A DNA stretch of 8,127 bases from Prevotella sp. (GTDB lineage: Bacteria > Bacteroidota > Bacteroidia > Bacteroidales > Bacteroidaceae). Where the stretch lies: NCBI GenBank assembly GCA_022732315.1, contig JAIJUV010000109.1:1-8127 (forward strand), given 5' to 3'. Below the pieces are notes generated by a model. That model did no database searches. It was given only the letters and a program-made list of their open reading frames with translations, and had not been told where the DNA came from. The stretch's first letter is position 1. Each line of letters opens with the position of its first letter. This document shows, in pieces, positions 1 through 6,371 of this stretch. The translations under genes were made by a program, and so were the position numbers.

Positions 1-1026
1 GACTTGCAATATAATGCTACTACCAAAAGCGTGGACCGTGTTCCCCTGAAGGAATACGAGGGTGCTTCGTATGCCTCAGCCGAGGGCATCGCAGATATTA
101 TGAACGAGGTGAAAACGAAAGCCAGTGCGCTGAACTATGCCCTCATCGTGGGAGTACATGGTTGCGGCTGGACTTATGCCAGCGACTGGAGCAGATACCC
201 TTACTACGCTCGTCCAAGCGTAACACGACCAGTCGATAGCGCCCTGAGCGGCTATTCTGCAGCCGACAATTCAGCTACTGGTATTTCCTCTTTCAGCGGC
301 ATCCAGTTTGGTCCGGATCCGAACGCTCCCCTCACCCGTTTCTTCGGCAGCGTGAGCCTGGCAGAAAACGCCATGGATATCAGCACCCTCGCCGAAGGCA
401 TCAGAGAGAGCGGAATGAAGATGCAGTACATCCTCTTCGATGCCTGCTACATGAGCAATATAGAAACCGCCTACGAGCTGAAAGATGTCACCAACTACAT
501 GATAGCCAGCGGAAGCGAGATCATGGCAGCCGGACTGCCATATCGCTCGATGTGGAGCTATCTGAACTCAGCCACCCCCAATTATTCGAGCATCGTTTCA
601 AACAGCGTGAACTTCTATAAGAATAACTCCTCTGCCCCATTCTGCAACCTGGCAGCCATCGACTGCCGACAGGTGGAGAAATTAGCGAGTGTAATGAAGG
701 ATATCAATGCAGAGTATCAGCTATCAGCCGACGTGAGCCTCGATTCCATCCAGCATCTGGATGGCTTCCGCCCCAACCTCTTCTACGACCTGGAGACTTA
801 TGTGGATAGCCTCCGCCCAAGCGGATATCTGCTCGACCAGTTCAAGAACCAGTTGAAGCTCACCATCAAGGCATCAGACCATACAGAAGAGGCATATACC
901 TGCATCTACAGTTCCGAGAGCTTCAAGATCAAGAATTATTGCGGCATCACCATCTCCGACCCAAGCCAGCACAGCGTGGCTATCAAGGGCAGAGAAAAGA
1001 CAGGTTGGTGGAAGGCTACGCACTAA
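1..1026 (+). CDS. Clostripain-family (peptidase C11) cysteine peptidase, 3' part
   Basis: The reading frame is open from the first base, so the gene begins upstream of the window; the TTG at position 4 is internal and not a credible start. The visible 341 residues carry both catalytic motifs of peptidase family C11. The first is HGCGW, with the histidine at 157-159 (residue 53 of the visible part). The second is DACYMSNIE, with the nucleophile cysteine at 445-447 (residue 149). Known C11 enzymes are endopeptidases that usually cleave after Arg or Lys. Bacteroidales members are typically exported lipoproteins, but the N-terminal signal is outside the window, so location is inferred. The end, with Trp-Trp-Lys-Ala-Thr-His before TAA, resembles the usual C-terminus of this family, so the 3' end looks intact. 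Family assignment is secure; the substrate is unknown. No terminator hairpin with a T-run follows; the next element is the long palindrome. Confidence 0.88.
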   Translation, partial: DLQYNATTKSVDRVPLKEYEGASYASAEGIADIMNEVKTKASALNYALIVGVHGCGWTYASDWSRYPYYARPSVTRPVDSALSGYSAADNSATGISSFSGIQFGPDPNAPLTRFFGSVSLAENAMDISTLAEGIRESGMKMQYILFDACYMSNIETAYELKDVTNYMIASGSEIMAAGLPYRSMWSYLNSATPNYSSIVSNSVNFYKNNSSAPFCNLAAIDCRQVEKLASVMKDINAEYQLSADVSLDSIQHLDGFRPNLFYDLETYVDSLRPSGYLLDQFKNQLKLTIKASDHTEEAYTCIYSSESFKIKNYCGITISDPSQHSVAIKGREKTGWWKATH

Positions 1027-1061
1027 TGAATAAAATACTGAACTTTAGCATGTGGCATTCT

Positions 1062-1299
1062 ACCGTCCCCGAAGGGGGCGAATGTGAATAACCGCTGGTG
1101 GAATGACCGAAGGGAATGAAACCTGCGGATAGCAGATACACTCTCCTATCGTCCCCGAAGGGGGCGAACAGGAGCAAGACATAATGTGGTTCGCCCCCTT
1201 TGGGGACGCTTTCTCCCTACCATTGGTTGTCCGCAGGTTCCATGACCTTCGGTCATTCCACCAGCGGTTATTGAAAGTTGGCCCCCTTCGGGGACCGTA
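1062..1299. repeat. Long imperfect palindrome made of four GC-rich modules
   Basis: This fills most of the 309-base gene-free spacer between the C11 peptidase and the GYF_2 gene. A 19-base module, CGTCCCCGAAGGGGGCGAA, occurs at 1064-1082 and 1150-1168. It recurs inverted at 1190-1208 (one mismatch) and about 1278-1297 (slightly diverged). Between the outer modules, 1087-1113 is the exact reverse complement of 1246-1272 (27 of 27 bases). Also 1120-1129 (AACCTGCGGA) pairs exactly with 1230-1239. The whole can fold into one hairpin of about 240 bases centred near 1180, with the inner modules pairing close to the loop. Each module is itself a small palindrome (CCCC GAAG GGGG). It looks like a dispersed, non-coding repeat of the REP or MITE kind, but copy number cannot be seen from one window. 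No T-run follows either arm, so it is not a canonical terminator. The minus-strand open frame over it (1060-1404) runs into the next gene and is judged spurious. Confidence 0.8.
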
Positions 1300-1335
1300 A
1301 ACTACTTGCGAAACTTGAATAAAATATAATAGGCT

Positions 1336-2436
1336 ATGGAATTTTTTATAATTGATAATAATGGACAACAAGCCGGTCCATTCAGTATGGACCAGCTTGT
1401 TCAAAAAGGTATCAGCCCCGAAACTCTAGTTTGGAAACAAGGCATGGCTGATTGGACGCCAGCCTGGAAAGTAGAGGATTTAAGAGCCGTATTGGAAGCT
1501 GTTGAAGCTGATAAGGTTAATCAGAATTCAAACCAGAACCAGGGGTTCAATCAGAATCAAGGATTTAATCAAAATTCAAATCAGGATTTCAACCAGAACC
1601 AAGGCTTTCAGCAGGGATTCCAGCAAGGTTTCCAGCAAGGCGCAAGCATGAATCAGGGCTTTAACACGACTCAGAACACAAATGAAGGGTTCAATCCTAA
1701 TTCTAATCAGGGATTCAATCAGAACCCGAATTCTGATTCGAAACAGCCTAAAAAGAAGTCGAATCACTTCGCCATGAAGATGATTATCGGCCTCATCATC
1801 TTCATCTTCGCCATCTTTGCCGTTACAAACCCAAGCGAAGAAGAGCACAAGGAGAAGGTTCGCACGGAAGTAAGCAAGGCGATAGAGAAAGCTGTAAGCA
1901 CTACGGATAACAACTTCTTTACCCAAGCCCTCCGTTCAGCAGCTAAGATGATGGCAGACAATATGATGGGCGAAGCCATGAACCAGCTCTTTGAATATCA
2001 CAACTACATCGTGTGTTCCAAGGGTTCTGTAGAGTTTAACGGCAAGCAGCATACCATCAGTTTCGGTATCCTCGGCAAGGTTTATACCATGAATGCAGAT
2101 GATATGGTGAAGGCACTGGAAAATACGGATAATCTGCAGATTGAGGAATCTTCCTCAACATCAGACGATAATACCGTCGGAGATAATTCAGCCTCATCGT
2201 CATCTGATAGCAATGCAAATCTTGATGAAAACGGAAATTCTGTTGATGAATCTGCCGATGGCAGCATCAGTTCGAGAGTTCAGAAGAAGCTGGAAGACAA
2301 GGCCAATGAGGCCATGGATAAGGCTGCCGACAAGGTTCAGCAGAAACTGGAAGAGAAAATCAACCAGAAACTGGATCAAGCCACTGACTCATCAAAGATT
2401 GAAAAAATCATAAATACAATTTTAGAGCTCATCTAA
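1336..2436 (+). CDS. GYF_2-domain membrane protein with Asn/Gln repeats and coiled-coil tail
   Basis: A 366-residue protein of unknown function. Residues 1-54 match the GYF_2 (DUF4339) pattern: NNGQQAGPFSMDQL, then a TLVWKQGMADWTPA stretch. GYF-type domains usually bind proline-rich peptides. Residues 62-132 are a low-complexity tract of NQNQGF- and QQGF-like units. A basic patch (KQPKKK, 137-142) precedes one membrane span at about 147-163, so by the positive-inside rule the GYF_2 domain should be cytoplasmic and the rest periplasmic. Residues 171-262 form a folded-looking region whose SFGILGKVY stretch faintly recalls DUF4359; that link is tentative. A Ser/Asp/Asn-rich acidic linker (about 269-310) leads to an amphipathic helix or coiled coil rich in Lys, Glu and Ala (about 314-366). 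The ATG at 1336 starts directly with the GYF_2 domain, which supports it. No Shine-Dalgarno or convincing promoter was found in the 36 bases between palindrome and start. Confidence 0.85.
   Translation: MEFFIIDNNGQQAGPFSMDQLVQKGISPETLVWKQGMADWTPAWKVEDLRAVLEAVEADKVNQNSNQNQGFNQNQGFNQNSNQDFNQNQGFQQGFQQGFQQGASMNQGFNTTQNTNEGFNPNSNQGFNQNPNSDSKQPKKKSNHFAMKMIIGLIIFIFAIFAVTNPSEEEHKEKVRTEVSKAIEKAVSTTDNNFFTQALRSAAKMMADNMMGEAMNQLFEYHNYIVCSKGSVEFNGKQHTISFGILGKVYTMNADDMVKALENTDNLQIEESSSTSDDNTVGDNSASSSSDSNANLDENGNSVDESADGSISSRVQKKLEDKANEAMDKAADKVQQKLEEKINQKLDQATDSSKIEKIINTILELI
1519..1731 (+). repeat. Degenerate in-frame repeats coding an Asn/Gln/Gly/Phe tract
   Basis: Within the GYF_2 gene (residues 62-132), units such as NQNQGF, NSNQDF and QQGF recur about a dozen times. 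Phe-Gly or Gly-Phe pairs are spaced every 4 to 8 residues. The DNA copies differ at third positions (for example CAGGGGTTC, CAAGGATTT, CAAGGCTTT). The protein pattern is therefore better preserved than the DNA, which suggests selection on the amino-acid composition. The composition is prion-like and resembles disordered low-complexity regions. Confidence 0.8.
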
Positions 2437-2472
2437 AAGAGTTTATAAAAGAGCTATTTAAAAATAAAAGAA

Positions 2473-2514
2473 AAAGAGAGGGTGTGTCAAAAGTCCAAGA
2501 CACACCCTCTTTTT
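2473..2514. terminator. Bidirectional intrinsic terminator between convergent genes
   Basis: The arms AGAGGGTGTGTC (2477-2488) and GACACACCCTCT (2499-2510) are perfectly complementary over 12 bases. The stem extends through a G-T pair into A/T pairs (2473-2476 with 2511-2514), with a 10-base loop. A T-run follows on the plus strand (2510-2514, then T/A-rich), and the A-rich stretch at 2461-2475 provides a T-rich tail on the minus strand. It lies 36 bases after the stop of the GYF_2 gene and 12 bases after the stop of the C69 peptidase gene, so it can end both convergent transcripts. Confidence 0.9.
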
Positions 2515-2526
2515 ATTTATTATTTA

Positions 2527-4191
2527 TTACTTCTTCTCCTCTGGTACCAGGAACTTGTCGCCACTCTGCTTCACAAGCTGCTTGGCATACTTCTCCGGAT
2601 AACCAGGACGGGCTGGACGAGCACCCAAACCATAAGGGGTCTTCTCGAAATTACCATTCTTATCGGTTGGCTTGATAATCATATCATTATACTTCACCAC
2701 CATGAACTCGAAAAGCTGGTTCCAGCGAGCCAACATCTGCTGAGCCTTCTCAACACTGTAGTCGTTGAGATACTTCACGGCAGCCTGTGGATTCTGAGCA
2801 TAAAGCTCCTGAGCCTTCTTCTCAACACCTGCCTGAGCAGCAAAATAGCTGTTGTCCAAGCTATCACGAACCTCCTTCAAGGTTGGGAACATCAGACTGT
2901 AACGAGGATAAACCATGTTGCTGGTCATGTTGCAAACCCAGTAAGCATTCTTCTTGCTGAAATGCACCGCATCAACACCAGGAGTATTGTAGCACTCAGG
3001 ACGCTGAGTCATTGAGCAGTAAACCGGTGTAAACGCTGCCATGTTGGCATCATCATTAGCAAACCAGAACACGCCGCCAATCTCTCTTGGCAACCATGAA
3101 CGCATCTGACTCACGAATACGAAACCACTCTGCTGGGTGCTTACAGGACGCTCGTTGAAATACTGCTTGCCATCCACCTTGTACATCAATGGTGTAGGAC
3201 GATATGGCATCTCCCAGATACCACCACCGATATCAGAACCGTCGGCTACAGAAAGAGGAGTACCCTCGTAATGATCGCGCATCACAGCCTCCACATCCTT
3301 CACGCTCACCTTCTTGTTAGGAACCACCCAGAGAGGCATATCCTGCGCATCAGGATTCTTGCCGAGTGCCCAATCCAGGTAAGGACTCATGTCATAGAAA
3401 TGGTTCAGCATCGCCCAGGCACGGGCATCGCAGAAACGACGACCCGAGAAATCAGGCTTCGCATACGCCATCTTCCAAGAGAAATCAGCATCCTTGCCCT
3501 TGAACCAGCCCTTGCTGCGGGCAAAGGAAACCACATCCTTGGCATACATCACGTTCTTCTTGTCCTTCATGTTGAACTTGCCGATGCGGCTCTGGTTGGC
3601 ATGTGCACAGATGGCATCATCCGGAATACGGAGAGCCACCCAGACAGCACCCTTGGAACCGGCACCCTTACCCATCATCTCCATGATCCAAGCCTCTTTA
3701 GGATCGCAGATAGTAAAGGTTTCGCCTTCTGAATTATAACCATAGGTATTGGCAAGGGTGGTCATCACCTTGATAGCCTCGCGTGCCGATTTACTGCGCT
3801 GCAAAGCCACGTAGATAAGTGAACCATAGTCCATGATACCGGTGGAATCCACCATCTCCTCACGACCGCCATAGGTAGTCTCACCAATGGTAACCTGCCA
3901 CTCGTTGATGTTGCCGATAACGTTATAAGTTTCGGCTGCCTCTGGAATCTCACCATGATACTTGTTGCTATCCCAGTCGAAAATCTTGCGCATCTCGCCC
4001 TTGGCATGCTTAGCCGCAGGATAATGGCAGAGGTACTGGAACATACCGTAGTCGTCGGCACTGTAAGAACACATCACGGAACCATCCACAGATGCCTTCT
4101 TGCCCACGATGAAGTTGCTGCAAGCCTCAGCCTCAGAGACGCAGCCCATCATAGCCACAGCCATCAAGGCTGAAGCAAAAATCTTATTCAT
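2527..4191 (-). CDS. Secreted C69-family dipeptidase (former U34)
   Basis: A peptidase of family C69 (dipeptidase A type), 554 residues from the preferred ATG at 4191. These enzymes are N-terminal-nucleophile hydrolases that cleave dipeptides. The catalytic cysteine becomes the first residue after processing. Here the signal peptide (residues 1-23, hydrophobic core ASALMAVAMMG) ends in AEA, followed by CSNFIVGKKASVDGS. This places the nucleophile at Cys24 (codon 4120-4122), so export and activation can be one cleavage. Other family stretches follow, including ARAWAMLNHFYDMSP, a DVEAVMRDHYEGTPL segment and RPVSTQQSGFVFVSQMRSW in the second half. The length fits Bacteroidales members. An in-frame GTG at 4209 would add six residues; the ATG is preferred because it gives a standard signal peptide. 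It lies 29 bases after nadC and is probably the last gene of the operon, ending at the shared terminator. It likely acts in the periplasm on peptides taken up by the cell. Confidence 0.9.
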   Translation of the reverse strand: MNKIFASALMAVAMMGCVSEAEACSNFIVGKKASVDGSVMCSYSADDYGMFQYLCHYPAAKHAKGEMRKIFDWDSNKYHGEIPEAAETYNVIGNINEWQVTIGETTYGGREEMVDSTGIMDYGSLIYVALQRSKSAREAIKVMTTLANTYGYNSEGETFTICDPKEAWIMEMMGKGAGSKGAVWVALRIPDDAICAHANQSRIGKFNMKDKKNVMYAKDVVSFARSKGWFKGKDADFSWKMAYAKPDFSGRRFCDARAWAMLNHFYDMSPYLDWALGKNPDAQDMPLWVVPNKKVSVKDVEAVMRDHYEGTPLSVADGSDIGGGIWEMPYRPTPLMYKVDGKQYFNERPVSTQQSGFVFVSQMRSWLPREIGGVFWFANDDANMAAFTPVYCSMTQRPECYNTPGVDAVHFSKKNAYWVCNMTSNMVYPRYSLMFPTLKEVRDSLDNSYFAAQAGVEKKAQELYAQNPQAAVKYLNDYSVEKAQQMLARWNQLFEFMVVKYNDMIIKPTDKNGNFEKTPYGLGARPARPGYPEKYAKQLVKQSGDKFLVPEEKK

Positions 4192-4220
4192 AATATATAC
4201 CTTCTTCACTTAAATCACTC

Positions 4221-5072
4221 TTATTCGCAAGCCTTGAAGCTCATATCCAAGCCCTTCACACTGTGTGTCAAGGCTCCTACAGAGATGAAGTCAACGCCCT
4301 GCTCTGCATAGTCGCGGATGGTATCGTAGGTGATACCGCCAGATGACTCAGTCTCATACTTGCCGGCGATGATATCCACAGCCTTCTTGGTATCAGGCAC
4401 AGAGAAGTTGTCGAGCATGATGCGGTTTACACCACCGTGCTTCAACACCTGGTCGAGCTCGTCGAAGCTGCGAACCTCAATTTCAATCTTCAGATCGAGA
4501 CCCTTCTCCTTGAGATAAGCATGGCAACGGTCGATAGCATTATCGATGCCGCCAGCGAAATCGATGTGGTTGTCCTTGAGGAGAATCATATCGAAGAGAC
4601 CGATGCGATGGTTCATACCGCCACCAATCTTCACAGCCTGCTTCTCCAACATGCGGAGACCTGGAGTGGTCTTGCGGGTATCGAGGATGTGAGTCTTGGT
4701 ACCTTCGAGGCGCTTCACATACTTGGCAGTCATGGTAGCGATACCGCTCATGCGCTGCATGATGTTGAGCATGAGGCGCTCTGTCTGAAGCAGAGAACGG
4801 GTCTTACCCTCTACGATCATGGCGATGTCGCCCTTCTTCACGTGGGTACCATCCTGCAACAATACCTCCACCTTCATGGTTGGGTCGAAGCGGGCGAATA
4901 CCTTCTTAGCCATTTCTACACCAGCCAATACGCCATCTTCCTTGATGAGCAAATGGCTCTTACCCATGGCGTCCTCAGGAATGCAACACAAGGTTGTGTG
5001 GTCGCCATCACCGATATCCTCAGCAAATGCCAAGTCTATCAACTTGTCTTCTAATTGATCTACGCTTAACAT
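4221..5072 (-). CDS. nadC: Nicotinate-nucleotide pyrophosphorylase (quinolinate phosphoribosyltransferase)
   Basis: NadC converts quinolinate and phosphoribosyl pyrophosphate into nicotinate mononucleotide, CO2 and pyrophosphate, the entry step into the NAD ring pathway in the cytoplasm. At 283 residues the protein has the normal family length. The N-terminal domain carries GDHTTLCCIPEDA (about 23-35) and KEDGVLAG (44-51). The barrel shows TERLMLNIMQRMSGIAT (97-113) and DTRKTTPGLR (131-140). Next come GGGMNHRIGLFDMILLKDNH (150-169), EIEVRS (187-192), LDNFS (210-214), the SSGGIT phosphate-binding loop (233-238) and SVGALTHS (264-271). All main substrate-binding residues I would look for (the Arg and Lys in DTRK, His-Arg, Lys-Asp-Asn-His) are present, so it should be active. 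It sits 18 bases after the small upstream gene and 29 before the C69 peptidase. The partner genes nadA and nadB are not in the window. Confidence 0.96.
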   Translation of the reverse strand: MLSVDQLEDKLIDLAFAEDIGDGDHTTLCCIPEDAMGKSHLLIKEDGVLAGVEMAKKVFARFDPTMKVEVLLQDGTHVKKGDIAMIVEGKTRSLLQTERLMLNIMQRMSGIATMTAKYVKRLEGTKTHILDTRKTTPGLRMLEKQAVKIGGGMNHRIGLFDMILLKDNHIDFAGGIDNAIDRCHAYLKEKGLDLKIEIEVRSFDELDQVLKHGGVNRIMLDNFSVPDTKKAVDIIAGKYETESSGGITYDTIRDYAEQGVDFISVGALTHSVKGLDMSFKACE

Positions 5073-5090
5073 ATTATTAATGTTTTATTA

Positions 5091-5306
5091 TTAAATGTTT
5101 TTTCCGTTCCACAGGGCACGGAGGATGCCATCCTCGTCTCGTTCCACCCGGATTTCGCCACCTAACCATTCGGTCATCGGCAACTCCTCACGAAACTCAA
5201 AGTAGTTCACCACCCTGCCCTCCTGTATTTCTACCACAGCCTGCTGCAGTATCGAGCCATCGGGCAATATCACCTGATGGGCTCCGCATCTTCTTAAATC
5301 TTCCAT
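5091..5306 (-). CDS. Small conserved-looking protein of unknown function (71 residues)
   Basis: I do not recognise a named family with confidence. The protein is soluble, lacks a signal peptide or membrane span, and is predicted to be mostly beta strand. The sequence has turn-like pieces LPDGSILQQAVVEI, EGRVVNYFEF, then ELPMTEWLGGEI, and ends DGILRALWNGKNI. The alternating hydrophobic pattern around DGS and EGRV loosely recalls the small beta-sandwich found at the ends of amidohydrolases, but no metal-binding residues are present. The ATG at 5306 is preferred over the adjacent GTG at 5309. Only 7 bases separate it from the upstream DUF4296 gene and 18 from nadC, and it shares their strand. 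The tight packing and clean reading frame argue that it is a real gene in the operon, possibly translationally coupled to the lipoprotein gene. Confidence 0.72.
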   Translation of the reverse strand: MEDLRRCGAHQVILPDGSILQQAVVEIQEGRVVNYFEFREELPMTEWLGGEIRVERDEDGILRALWNGKNI

Positions 5307-5313
5307 CACTTTT

Positions 5314-6354
5314 CTATCGCAGATTGGTTGCCTTCAGCGGTTCGCCCTTCAGCTGCTTAGGTGGAAGCATTCTCGTTGGTCTTCCCGGAGGAAGCGTTCC
5401 CGGTTTGCCCGGAAGCGGTTCAGGATGCATCATCTGAGTCTGAGAGGATGATGAAGGAGTGGCAGAGGATGATGAAGGAGCAGAGGATGCTGCTCCCATG
5501 CGCTGGGCACTATCCTTCTTCAAACTGTCAGTAGAAGATGTTCCGGCAGAAGAAGCCGGAGTCTGGACAGACTTTGGCTGATGCATGCGAACCAGCTTGA
5601 TATGCTCTACGAACATCAGTTTGAGCGTGGAAGAAGACGGCATGTCCGAAGCAAAAGAACCATCAGACAGCATAAAGTATCCCTTCACACTCTTGATGCC
5701 AAGATTGTCATTATCAGCCACCTGGATAGAGCAATGCTGAGAATTGGAAATCTGGGTAACCTGCTGGGCAATGCTATCATTCTTAAACTGCACGGCGAGC
5801 AAAGCCACACCACCACGCATGCCATCCTGGAAGATGAACTGCGTATCGAAATCGAGCATCAGGCGGTCGCCCTTATGAAAGGCGGTATCCACCGGAATAT
5901 CGAAGCTTACCGCATTAAACGGCTTGGTGGCAGAAAGCACCATGGCTGGTGCCAGATTCCACACGTTGGCAGTATCGCCCGTGGCAGAAAGATTATCAAA
6001 CTGGCTGGCGTCTGCATTACCACCCAGGGCTACAATCTCGTTGTTCAGGCGGTCGCCCAATTCCTTATATACATCCTCCAGCAGTTCAGTGTGGCGCATG
6101 TAATACACCATCGAACTGTCGAATTCAGCCGAGGTAACGTCGTGCTTTCTGAGCACCGCCTCGCGATACGTGATGCTCTGTCCGGTATCCCCTCCATCAG
6201 CCGTATGCGCCATTGAGAGCGCCACGTGATAATCGTAGAGGATATCCGCCATCTTGCCCTTCGACAACACATCTCCTGGCAGGGATGGTTTACAGGAAAC
6301 CACGCACAGAAGCAGGCATATCAATATCGAGAAAAACGCACAAATCTTCTTCAT
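5314..6354 (-). CDS. DUF4296 lipoprotein with Ser/Pro-rich C-terminal extension
   Basis: A 346-residue predicted lipoprotein. The signal peptide MKKICAFFSILICLLLCVVS ends in a lipobox (VVSC), placing the lipidated cysteine at residue 21. LspA, encoded immediately upstream, is the enzyme that would cleave there. Residues about 28-112 match DUF4296, a helical domain known mainly from Bacteroidetes; the KMADILYDYHVALSMAH segment is typical. Residues about 128-257 look like a second, beta-rich domain (for example SFDIPVDTAFHKGDRLMLDF). The last 85 or so residues are low complexity: Ser/Thr/Ala-rich, then Pro/Gly/Met-rich (HPEPLPGKPGTLPPGRPTRM), ending basic. That tail is probably disordered. The gene begins 17 bases after lspA and ends 7 bases before the small downstream gene. 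Function is unknown; a cell-envelope role is an inference from the lipid anchor and the link to lspA. Confidence 0.85.
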   Translation of the reverse strand: MKKICAFFSILICLLLCVVSCKPSLPGDVLSKGKMADILYDYHVALSMAHTADGGDTGQSITYREAVLRKHDVTSAEFDSSMVYYMRHTELLEDVYKELGDRLNNEIVALGGNADASQFDNLSATGDTANVWNLAPAMVLSATKPFNAVSFDIPVDTAFHKGDRLMLDFDTQFIFQDGMRGGVALLAVQFKNDSIAQQVTQISNSQHCSIQVADNDNLGIKSVKGYFMLSDGSFASDMPSSSTLKLMFVEHIKLVRMHQPKSVQTPASSAGTSSTDSLKKDSAQRMGAASSAPSSSSATPSSSSQTQMMHPEPLPGKPGTLPPGRPTRMLPPKQLKGEPLKATNLR

Positions 6355-6371
6355 CCCATATTCCTCCTATC

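Noticed and set aside
1064..1208. Regularly repeated GC-rich modules as a CRISPR array
   Set aside because: Only four copies, in both orientations, with unequal spacing and no cas genes.
1306..1330. TTGCGA and TATAAT resembling a sigma-70 promoter before the GYF_2 gene
   Set aside because: The spacer is only 13 bases, TATAAT lies 5 bases from the start codon, and Bacteroidetes promoters use different boxes (TTTG and TAnnTTTG).
1060..1404. Minus-strand open frame of 114 residues across the palindrome
   Set aside because: It is made of the palindrome read as protein and overlaps the start of the GYF_2 gene; Trp/Arg-rich content and no domain pattern. Similar frames arise wherever such a repeat lies.
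1576..1926. Minus-strand frame opposite the Asn/Gln repeat tract
   Set aside because: A Leu/Ile/Arg-rich product is the expected complement of the repeats, not a separate gene.
2482..3015. Plus-strand open frames inside the C69 gene region (also 3271-3732 and 3494-3739)
   Set aside because: They are antisense to a well-supported peptidase gene and show no recognisable domain; His/Leu-rich shadow composition.
4437..5054. Plus-strand open frame of 205 residues opposite nadC
   Set aside because: Antisense to nadC, whose motifs are complete; the frame is a codon-bias shadow.
5581..6216. Plus-strand open frame of 211 residues opposite the DUF4296 gene
   Set aside because: Antisense to the lipoprotein gene, with no signal or domain of its own.
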